From assembly GCA_031255895.1 (NCBI GenBank), contig JAIRRQ010000067.1:1-6842 (forward strand): a stretch of 6,842 bases of DNA. Reading direction: 5' to 3'. The DNA is from Methanocalculaceae archaeon (lineage in GTDB: Archaea; Halobacteriota; Methanomicrobia; Methanomicrobiales; Methanocorpusculaceae). Position 1 is the first letter of the stretch; each line of letters begins with the position of its first letter. The notes beneath the pieces are model-generated. The model made no database searches and was not told the origin of the DNA. It saw nothing but the letters and a program-made list of their open reading frames with translations. The position numbers were made by a program, and so were the translations under genes. Shown here one piece after another: positions 1 to 5,810 of this stretch.

Positions 1-848
1 AAGGGAGAATTATCACTTCACGAAGCGAGGAATCCCTCATTCGTGAGGCAGAACGCATGATCGAAATGCCCGAATTTCGTGGGACAGTTCAGGATGTTGG
101 AGGCCCCACGGCAAACATGTACGGCTGCACCTGCGAGATTTGGAAGACAGGAATAGCCTGTTCCGACAAAAATTGCATGAAATGTGGAAAATTCACCGAC
201 GGAACAAAACAACAGTTGGCACTTCTGGAACGTCTGCGAAAGCTCTCAAAGATCAAACATGTGTTTATCAGTTCCGGTGTTCGTTTCGATCTCATTCCCA
301 AGGGCGATCTGGGAGACCGTTACATGCTGGAATTGCGAGAGCACTATGTATCGGGACATCTAAAGGTAGCTCCTGAACACATCTCTGAACACGTGACCGA
401 ACTGATGAATAAACCTCAAAATAATCAATTTTACGAATTCCACACACACTTTGAATTATTGCAGAAACAAAAAACATCGAAAAGAAAAAATCGGCAGTAT
501 TTGATACCATATATGATGTCCTCACACCCAGGATGCCGAATTGAAGATATGATCGATCTTGCACTGTATCTGCGAAAACACAATCTCCACACCAAACAAG
601 TACAGGACTTCACTCCAGTCCCGATGACCTTGTCCACGGCAATGTACTACAGTGGCACACATCCCCTTACCAAACAGAGGGTACATGTCCCGATTGGAAT
701 TGAAAAACGCATCCAACGAGCACTTTTACAGTGGAAGGATCCAAAGCAATATGATCTTGCCATTGCAGGACTGCTACGAGCGGAGAGAAGCGATCTTATC
801 GGTGAGCTAATACCAACACGCGGAAAATTCTCCAAAATAAAAAAATGA
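1..848 (+). CDS. YgiQ-family radical SAM protein, C-terminal part (5' end outside window)
   Basis: The frame is open from the left edge (first full codon at 3) and encodes 281 residues, so the Met at 57 is internal. The family is usually about 550-700 residues; the N-terminal part with the radical SAM CxxxCxxC cluster would lie upstream. Family blocks seen in order are GRIITSRSEESLIREAERM, TVQDVGGPTANMYG, ISSGVRFDL, VAPEHISEHVTELMNKP, MMSSHPGCRIEDM and VQDFTPVPMTLSTAMYYSG. After the GGPTANMYG block comes a cysteine-rich stretch (five Cys at about 126-185) that could hold an auxiliary metal or Fe-S site; that is inference. The biological reaction of YgiQ proteins is not established to my knowledge. 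The C-terminus is lysine-rich and ends in TGA at 846-848. The gene stands alone on its strand and converges on the minus-strand genes. Family assignment is strong, function unknown. Confidence 0.93.
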   Translation, partial: GRIITSRSEESLIREAERMIEMPEFRGTVQDVGGPTANMYGCTCEIWKTGIACSDKNCMKCGKFTDGTKQQLALLERLRKLSKIKHVFISSGVRFDLIPKGDLGDRYMLELREHYVSGHLKVAPEHISEHVTELMNKPQNNQFYEFHTHFELLQKQKTSKRKNRQYLIPYMMSSHPGCRIEDMIDLALYLRKHNLHTKQVQDFTPVPMTLSTAMYYSGTHPLTKQRVHVPIGIEKRIQRALLQWKDPKQYDLAIAGLLRAERSDLIGELIPTRGKFSKIKK

Positions 849-1178
849 ATTGGGTGCCAAGTAGGGATACGAGAACGGACATGGTACTGTGGTAAGAGCA
901 ATTTACAATAACTTTTTTTTGGAAAAGTCAACCAATCGGATATGACACCAATTACCCCAAACAAAAATCCAAAAGATTTTCAACATAGTGAGACATCTCA
1001 CTCGCGCAGTGTATGAAAATGCGAAAAATCACACTCATTTACATTTATATTAGGGTGGGTTATTATAGATTAGATTATATTTACTACACTTTTCCATAAA
1101 AATTTTCAAGAGAGCAACAACATGAAATATTTATCTACAAAAATTTCACACAACCTCTATTTCAAAAAAAAATGATTT
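849..1178. other. AT-rich gap after the ygiQ-family gene; no gene recognised
   Basis: No convincing gene is visible on either strand in these 330 bases. It holds the T8 run at 913-920, a short perfect dyad at 988-1001 (GTGAGA-CA-TCTCAC) and an A9 run at 1164-1172. A 17-codon ATG frame at 1122-1175 (+) has no clear ribosome-binding site and looks fortuitous. On the minus strand this stretch lies where the missing C-terminal half of the adjacent antiporter pseudogene would be expected, but I could not recognise antiporter sequence in it, so it may be fully decayed or deleted. Confidence 0.5.
913..920 (+). terminator. T8 run, probable terminator of the ygiQ-family gene
   Basis: Eight consecutive T residues lie 65 bases past the stop codon of the radical SAM gene, on its sense strand. 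Archaeal RNA polymerase commonly terminates at U-rich tracts without a strong hairpin, and no strong hairpin is seen just upstream. The position fits, but the surrounding DNA is AT-rich, so chance is possible. Confidence 0.4.
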
Positions 1179-1678
1179 TTATAGCTGAAATTCCACTGTG
1201 AAATCAGACCCATCATCTGATTTGAAAAGCCACCCCCAATGAACATAAACAAGAGGGGTTGTCATTGCCAGAATAAGTGACATCAGCATGAGCTCACCAG
1301 CCGCACCAAGGTTTTTCAGATAGACGATACAATCAGACTAAAAATGTCATCAATAACCACAGCATCGAAGGCCACATTCACAAATGACTGATGAAATTGG
1401 ACCATCTCCCACAAAACAATTGTCACAATTGCAACGTTCGTTGCATTAAGCGAGATCTCGATAAAAATTGTTGTGTAAAAGTCCACATTGGAAAATGTAA
1501 AGGATCATGTACCCTCCAATCCAAAAGACAAGCACCCCCCCCCCAAACTATACTATCACCCCATATCTCCAATTGACTATATCTGTGAGTTCGATGTGCA
1601 TTGCCAAAAAAATCCACCAAATACCACAAAAAACAGTAGACTCATCTGAAATTTAACTGTTAAAATAATATTCTCCAT
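1179..1678 (-). pseudogene. Decayed CPA2 (NapA/Kef-type) Na+(K+)/H+ antiporter
   Basis: Read on the minus strand, this apparently empty DNA gives membrane-protein sequence that moves between frames. ATG at 1678 opens MENIILTVKFQMSLLFFVV (stop at 1577). A second frame (about 1607-1446) gives FLAMHIELTDIVNWRYG, a stop at 1548-1550, a G10 run at 1535-1544 and VLVFWIGGYMILYIF. A third (about 1503-1316) gives IEISLNATNVAIVTIVLWEM and VAFDAVVIDDIFSLIV. A fourth (1337-1179) gives YLKNLGAAGELMLMSLILAM and ends in TAA. The order matches CPA2 antiporters: an FLAGLE-type segment, a GGVLVPF-GGY helix, a TATSVAIT-like block, then the AVIDD-LGL block, whose paired Asp (1346-1351 here) bind the ion in intact proteins. 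About 165 codons remain of the usual 380 or more, with the C-terminal half missing. It lies just downstream of TrkA-like remnants on the same strand, a natural partner. The assignment is by eye from motifs. Confidence 0.65.
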
Positions 1679-1725
1679 AATGATGATTCAACTTCAGATG
1701 GATACTGATGCATAAAAAAAGAATA

Positions 1726-2183
1726 TCATTTGGACAGAAACAGTCCCTCACAAACGGAGAATAACTTTTCATCCTAGATTATCTGAATTGAGATGGGATA
1801 ATTTTTTGTCAGTTTTGCTCACGCAGCACAAACCCCTCAAAGTCGAATTTATGATGCCTGTCTCAGTTTTTTTCTTGATCTCAATAACTTCGCAACTGAT
1901 GAAACATGCCACTGCCCCCAGTAGCTCATTTCTGAAGAACTTACAGACTATTTGATTCCGAAATATATTCGATTCTGAAATGACAAAGCTGGACAGTGGT
2001 CATATCTTCGAAAAACATGCACTTCATATGATTTTTCACGTCAAAGATAACCCTAAAAATGTTACACAGATAATATGAGCAAAAATACCGACATTATAGT
2101 TTTTTTCTAATTATACTATTAAGACAACAGTATTTCTGTAACCAAGGGCAGATGTGTCTAAGCACCAATATTACTATTTTGAA
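1726..2183 (-). pseudogene. Decayed TrkA-type NAD-binding (RCK/KTN) transport regulator
   Basis: Minus-strand fragments line up in order with a TrkA protein (TrkA_N Rossmann domain followed by TrkA_C). At 2183 the frame reads FKIVI, and a one-base slip then gives IGA, like the usual MKIVIIGAG start of the nucleotide-binding loop; the start codon is lost. Around 2057 comes FRVIFDVKNHMKCMFFEDM, resembling the KRVIARVNNPEY strand. A 76-codon open frame at 1999-1769 holds FVISESNIFRNQIVCKFFR and AVACFISCEVIEIKKKTETG, like the SPRLITANAILRFIRR to AEVIEFEV passage leading into TrkA_C. A last frame (1773-1726) gives DEKLFSVCEGLFLSK, like the acidic C-terminal end. TrkA-type subunits gate K+ transporters and some antiporters by sensing NAD(H). 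About 150 codons remain of roughly 220. It has several stops and frameshifts and ends 47 bases before the antiporter remnant. Each match is modest; the order and neighbour carry the call. Confidence 0.52.
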
Positions 2184-2239
2184 TGTAGGAACTGGAGTCG
2201 ACACCGCGATATCATAAGGGACAAAACATAGGGATCTGT

Positions 2240-2527
2240 TCAAAGATATTTGTGCGCACGAAGCCAATCCACTTGAGGAGTGGTGTAGCGATAAACAATG
2301 TCACATTTGTCGTCTTGAAAATCCCACGGAATAACAATAAGGATGTCACCTTCACGAATCCAGACTCGTTTCTTAATTTTCCCCTTAATTCTACCAAGAC
2401 GGGTAATACCATCCGAACAGCGGACTCTGATATGGTTTGAACCAAGCATCAACTCCGCCTGAGCAAACTGTTCTTTTGTGCGACGGGTCGGAAGTTTTAC
2501 GCGAATGATACTTCCATCCTCTGCCAC
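2240..2527 (-). CDS. eif1A: Archaeal translation initiation factor 1A (aIF-1A)
   Basis: Encodes 95 residues of an S1-like OB-fold protein that binds the A site of the 30S subunit and assists initiator tRNA placement and start selection (family knowledge). Diagnostic blocks are MLGSNHIRVRCSDG, RLGRIKGKIKKRVWIREGD, ILIVIPWDFQDDKCDIVYRY and PQVDWLRAHKYL. The core is complete and intact. The start is unusual: GTG at 2525-2527 is the only plausible codon, because the frame upstream runs to a stop at 2573-2575 without ATG, GTG or TTG. The AGGA before it is only one base away, too close for a good ribosome-binding site. In an overlapping frame just upstream the DNA encodes RKRKSGRGR, like the basic N-terminal tail many aIF-1A proteins carry, so an N-terminal frameshift is possible. 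It is followed on the same strand by the transporter pseudogenes. Confidence 0.93.
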   Translation of the reverse strand: MAEDGSIIRVKLPTRRTKEQFAQAELMLGSNHIRVRCSDGITRLGRIKGKIKKRVWIREGDILIVIPWDFQDDKCDIVYRYTTPQVDWLRAHKYL

Positions 2528-2576
2528 GTCCTGATTTGCGTTTTCTATGCGACCCAGAATCTCTACCTCTGCTTAA

Positions 2577-2588
2577 GTAATATATTAA
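2577..2588 (-). promoter_or_regulatory. Candidate TATA box for the aIF-1A gene
   Basis: On the minus strand the sequence TTAATATATTAC lies about 50-60 bases before the GTG start. Transcription starting about 25 bases downstream would leave a leader of roughly 25-30 bases, which is reasonable for an archaeal gene. AT-rich DNA makes such matches common, so this is a candidate only. Confidence 0.35.
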
Positions 2589-2967
2589 CTGTGTTGGCTG
2601 TGTCATCTGATAAAGATGCCTGATGATCTCACTTCATTCCAAAAGTTAGAGCTAGTCCATAAAGCAGGGATAAGATTCAAGAAAGGAAATATTTGAATCA
2701 AGATATTGATCCTTGTTTCTGGATAGTAAAATCTTACTTTGAAGGATAGCAATTTCATCATTTACGATATATTATCCGTGTGTTGAAAAAAAACCAGAAT
2801 ACAGTCATAATCAAATCAAACGTGTTATTGTACCCATAGCTTTCAACTGAATTATGTAGAAATATTTCGATATTCTCTGGAAGTTAGTGTAATGTAGGTT
2901 TTTTGCACAAACATTTCGCTTTAATTTGAACATTTTAAAAATAATTATATGAAATTTGATTCAGTAT

Positions 2968-3038
2968 GATTACCTGCATTCGCGGGAGAGAATATAAAAA
3001 ATAGAAATGGGATAAAAAAATTATCCGATTACCTGCAT
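2968..3038. repeat. 12-base direct repeat at the tldE 3' end
   Basis: GATTACCTGCAT occurs at 2968-2979 and again at 3027-3038, 59 bases apart. The right copy encodes part of the last residues of tldE on the minus strand; the left copy lies outside the gene, past its terminator. It may be a trace of a small local duplication. No target-site or element structure accompanies it. Confidence 0.6.
2996..3020 (-). terminator. T-rich terminator after tldE
   Basis: Right after the tldE TAA the minus strand reads T7 (3020-3014), a short spacer, then T6 (3001-2996). The stop codon also sits in a perfect dyad, GGATAA at 3010-3015 with TTATCC at 3021-3026, looped by five bases. Paired U-tracts are typical of archaeal transcription ends, and the position at the end of the tldD-tldE operon fits. 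Confidence 0.5.
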
Positions 3039-4313
3039 GGATGGAATGCGCATCTTGGGAACAATCGCACTGTTAAAAACCTTAATTTCTGCACTGACGC
3101 CATCAATCTGCTGCAATATCTCAAACACGTTTCCGGCGATCATCGCTTTTTTTACTGACTGAACGAGCTCCCCGTCCTCCATCAGGAAAGCGTTCGCAAC
3201 TTCCACAGAAAACTCCCCGGTCAGAGGATTCGCCGTATGGGCGCCGATAACATCGTGAACAAACAAACATGGCTCTCTGGTAACATCACCAACCGAACCA
3301 GACACCCGCAGACAGTGCGGAGAGATGTACGTTGCTCCATTCCCTCCGCGAAACGCATGACCCGTGGACGCTGTGCTTGCCTGAGTAGCTGTTTTGCAGT
3401 CATAGAGGAAAGAAGAGAGCACACCATTCTCAAGAATGTCACAACGGGAAGTGAACGTTCCCTCTGTATCAAATTTTCGCATGCTGTTTCCGAGAGGATC
3501 CATCGGCACATCAGATATGGAAATAGAGGGATCAGTAACCATTTCACCGAGTTTTCCGGCAAAGACGGACTTACCAGTTATAACATTCTTCCCATTCACC
3601 GCTTCCATAAACAACTTCAAAATCAGAGAATCAACCACATGTTCCGACAAAACGACATCACGCTTTTCAATTGGAATTGCAACGCCGTTACGTGATGCAA
3701 CTGACAAAAATGCAGTTTTCTCACCTATTTTCTCGGGATCAATGCGGGAAAGAAATGGTGAGGAATCACACTCGTAACCGGTCGAACCGTCCACAATCGC
3801 ATCAAGCCCGAGAGAGATATCAGTCATGTCTCGTTCATACCAAACACCATGACTGTTTGCAAGCGTCGAGGTACCTTTCAAAAGGGAAACACACGCTGTA
3901 ACCACACGAGCTTCTGGATGCATTCCAGCACCTTCGTTCATTCGTAGAAGAAGAGAAGCCGCCATATCCGGATCGATGGAAAGATTCGGATCAAACGGAT
4001 CATCTCCATTAGGAAGGATCATCGGATCAGGCAATCCTTTCCACCCCATAACCGGTTCGGCAAATTTCGCAGAAGAAACTGCTGCAGCAAGACAATCCTC
4101 CCAGCGAGTCGGATCCGAGGTTGCGGACACGCCAATCCTATCGCAGGACACAGTCCGGATATAGATAGATGTACCCCCATGTTCAGAAACTGCTGCAATC
4201 GCCATTTCTCGCTGTTCCAGAGAAATATCTTCGAACGTGAGAACAAACACCTCGATTTCGTCAACGACCTCCTCTCCTGCACGAAGAACTGCATCAATAT
4301 CAAACTCAAACAT
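3021..4313 (-). CDS. tldE: TldE/PmbA family protein, non-catalytic partner of TldD
   Basis: Encodes 430 residues of the PmbA/TldE (U62 family) fold, close to the usual 430-450. In characterised systems TldD and TldE form a heterodimeric cytosolic protease that trims unfolded peptides and, in some bacteria, matures ribosomal peptides; the archaeal substrate is unknown. Family-like features are the C-terminal half with FAGKLGEMV (residues 251-259), FDTEGTFTSRCDILENGVL (281-299) and STGHAFRGGNGATY (316-329). It has no HExxxH motif, as expected for TldE: the equivalent helix reads SLILKLFMEAVNG (229-241). ATG at 4311-4313 overlaps the end of tldD by 8 bases. A ribosome-binding site AGGAAG (4322-4327) sits 8 bases before it, inside tldD, so the genes are surely co-transcribed and probably translationally coupled. 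Confidence 0.93.
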   Translation of the reverse strand: MFEFDIDAVLRAGEEVVDEIEVFVLTFEDISLEQREMAIAAVSEHGGTSIYIRTVSCDRIGVSATSDPTRWEDCLAAAVSSAKFAEPVMGWKGLPDPMILPNGDDPFDPNLSIDPDMAASLLLRMNEGAGMHPEARVVTACVSLLKGTSTLANSHGVWYERDMTDISLGLDAIVDGSTGYECDSSPFLSRIDPEKIGEKTAFLSVASRNGVAIPIEKRDVVLSEHVVDSLILKLFMEAVNGKNVITGKSVFAGKLGEMVTDPSISISDVPMDPLGNSMRKFDTEGTFTSRCDILENGVLSSFLYDCKTATQASTASTGHAFRGGNGATYISPHCLRVSGSVGDVTREPCLFVHDVIGAHTANPLTGEFSVEVANAFLMEDGELVQSVKKAMIAGNVFEILQQIDGVSAEIKVFNSAIVPKMRIPSMQVIG

Positions 4314-5643
4314 TGCCGGAACTTCCTATAATTGCTTCGGTTAGAGACACATGCGGGGCACCATCCGAGACCGGCACAGACTGACCTTTGCCGCAGATGC
4401 CTGACGACATTTTCCGCTCTTTACCACAGAGAGCAATATTGTGAAGAATGGATAAGATATCACCCGAAATAGAACAATCGCGGATCATCTCGGTCGTCTC
4501 TCCATTTTCTATTTTGTATCCGTATTTGGCGTTAAACTGAAACGCACCGCGACCAGGATCAACCTGCCCACCACGAGAACCGATGAGAAGAATGCCAGAT
4601 TTACATTCAGCGACGATTTCATCGTAGGAGGAATCGCCTTCCTTAATGTAGGTGTTGCTCATACGGACTAGCGGTTGCATGCCAGGTTCCGCCCTTGCAT
4701 GTCCGGCACATCCAGTATCCGTACCGACTGCTGCAAGAGTTTCGCGCGAATGCATGTAGGCGTGCATGATGCCGTTTTTGATCAGCTCAGTAGGACCGAA
4801 GGCGACACCTTCAGCATCAAACGGCTCATAGCCGTATCCATGCATAGACGGATCATCAATGATGGTTACTAGCGGCGAACCTACCTGTGTTCCGAGTTTT
4901 CCCGCAAAAACTGAGACGTCATCACGAATGGCATCCCCCTCACTTGCATGACCAACCGCCTCATGCGCAAACACACCTCCAATGGCAGGATCCAAAATCG
5001 TAGGCATTTTACCGCCTGAAACAGAAGATGCACCAAGAAGATCCGTGGCGCGTTTCGCGCACATCTCTCCGTAGCCAAGACACGTCGATAGATTCAGTGA
5101 TCCAACGACTGCTTCCTGTTCATAATTTGTCTGCATGTTTCCACTTCGGGAGGCGACAGCAGAAATGGCAAATAATGTCCGGCAGATCGAGAAATTTGCA
5201 TTGTAATCGTTGCAATCCTCGAACCAGACATCTTGGTACTGTTCGGAGTACCGTGTTGACGTGCTGCATATCTCAGGAAGTCTTGCTCCAGCCTCTATCT
5301 TCAGAAGGAGATCGACCTTTTCCTCAATCGGCACGGTGGCCTGTTCCATAGCAGAACAATCCCAGCTACGGGGAGTACCACGTGGAACATCAGCAATTTC
5401 TGCCTGAACGTTTGTAAGTTTTGCGGCGCGGCTGGCGCGACTAACGAACTCCTGTTTCGTGCGATCATCATCTGGATCAAACGATGAAGCGCAGTAGTAG
5501 CCCCAGCCTCTCTCACCAAGAACACGGATGAATGCATTACCAAAAAAGTTCGAACCGATCGATTCCACATCACCGTTTTCCACTGTGATCGTCATAGAAT
5601 TTCCGCGAACGTACCTGATGTCATAATAACGTATCGGATCCAT
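4306..5643 (-). CDS. tldD: TldD zinc metallopeptidase subunit
   Basis: Encodes 445 residues of the TldD family (peptidase U62), the catalytic half of the TldD-TldE protease. The zinc site is complete: HEAVGH at residues 227-232 (HExxxH) followed by ASEGD, and the third ligand Cys417 in CGKGQSVPVSDGAPHV. Other family blocks are VFAGKLGTQVGSPLVTI (245-261), FDAEGVAFGPTELIKNG (275-291) and GGQVDPGRGAFQFNAKYGY (358-376). The start is firm at the 5' side because an in-frame TAA (5650-5652) lies two codons before the ATG. The protein begins at the first strand (RYYDIRYVRGNS) and lacks the roughly 30-residue helical N-terminus of E. coli TldD, which is usual in archaea. No good ribosome-binding site precedes it, so a short or leaderless transcript is possible. 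It is the first gene of the operon with tldE. Confidence 0.95.
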   Translation of the reverse strand: MDPIRYYDIRYVRGNSMTITVENGDVESIGSNFFGNAFIRVLGERGWGYYCASSFDPDDDRTKQEFVSRASRAAKLTNVQAEIADVPRGTPRSWDCSAMEQATVPIEEKVDLLLKIEAGARLPEICSTSTRYSEQYQDVWFEDCNDYNANFSICRTLFAISAVASRSGNMQTNYEQEAVVGSLNLSTCLGYGEMCAKRATDLLGASSVSGGKMPTILDPAIGGVFAHEAVGHASEGDAIRDDVSVFAGKLGTQVGSPLVTIIDDPSMHGYGYEPFDAEGVAFGPTELIKNGIMHAYMHSRETLAAVGTDTGCAGHARAEPGMQPLVRMSNTYIKEGDSSYDEIVAECKSGILLIGSRGGQVDPGRGAFQFNAKYGYKIENGETTEMIRDCSISGDILSILHNIALCGKERKMSSGICGKGQSVPVSDGAPHVSLTEAIIGSSGNV

Positions 5644-5810
5644 TGATGGTTATAGAATTGGCTGTAGGTAGATAACTGGTTTTGGAAACAATAGTCCCTG
5701 AAAAATTTTCTAACAAAAACATTTTTTTTTGAAAACAGTATGAACATCTGACTTTATTCAGAACAAAATCAGAAATCAACAAAAACTATGTCTCGATATT
5801 TTCAATTTCC
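5644..5810. other. Intergenic region between tldD and lon
   Basis: This 167-base stretch must carry the tldD promoter and the end of the lon transcript, both on the minus strand. It is very AT-rich near its middle, with T9 at 5722-5730 (A9 on the minus strand). No TATA box stands out clearly from the AT-rich background. The spacing and the U-rich end of lon suggest that lon and tldD-tldE are separate units. Confidence 0.4.
5763..5785 (-). terminator. Candidate U-rich terminator after lon
   Basis: Between 25 and 50 bases past the lon stop codon the minus strand carries T5 (5785-5781), TTTC and T4 (5767-5764) separated by short spacers. Such interrupted U-tracts can end archaeal transcripts. 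No hairpin supports it. Confidence 0.25.

Larger units (their letters stand above)
2576..3020. other. AT-rich intergenic region between aIF-1A and tldE
   Basis: No gene was recognised in these 445 bases. The right end holds the T-rich stretch following tldE, and the left end holds the candidate aIF-1A TATA box. Between them are two adjoining dyads, GATTCAA/TTGAATC (2674-2680 and 2693-2699) and ATCAA/TTGAT (2697-2701 and 2706-2710). An ATG at 2616 (+) opens only 26 codons (begins MPDDLTSFQK) before TGA. In-frame stops interrupt longer readings such as WIVKSYFEG and FHHLRYIIRVLKKN, so old coding remnants are possible but unidentified. Confidence 0.5.

Noticed and set aside
1201..1223. Perfect 8-base hairpin AAATCAGA/TCTGATTT, considered as a terminator.
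   Set aside because: It falls inside the minus-strand antiporter remnant near its last codons and has no adjacent T-run on either strand.
1391..1576. A 61-codon plus-strand frame with many Cys (pattern resembling a small zinc or cystine-knot protein).
   Set aside because: It is exactly antisense to the antiporter remnant, has no ribosome-binding site, and its Cys codons are the reverse complement of codons of the remnant. Its Pro-rich end is only the C10 run.
1423..1629. A 68-codon minus-strand frame (starts MWYLVDFFGNAH).
   Set aside because: It is an alternative frame through the same antiporter pseudogene; the recognisable antiporter blocks lie in the other frames.
1643..1700. Nested inverted repeats CATCTGAA/TTCAGATG (1643-1650, 1693-1700) around TTTAAC/GTTAAA (1652-1664), considered as a structured RNA or element end.
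   Set aside because: They lie across the junction of the two decayed genes in AT-rich DNA, with no flanking duplication and no other RNA-gene feature.
849..2239. Search for a tRNA, CRISPR array or complete insertion sequence in the long gap.
   Set aside because: No T-arm consensus, no regularly spaced repeats, no paired terminal inverted repeats and no intact transposase frame were found.
3237..3695. A 152-codon plus-strand frame opposite tldE, and similar ones opposite tldD and lon.
   Set aside because: They are antisense shadows of strongly conserved genes and show no family motifs or start signals of their own.
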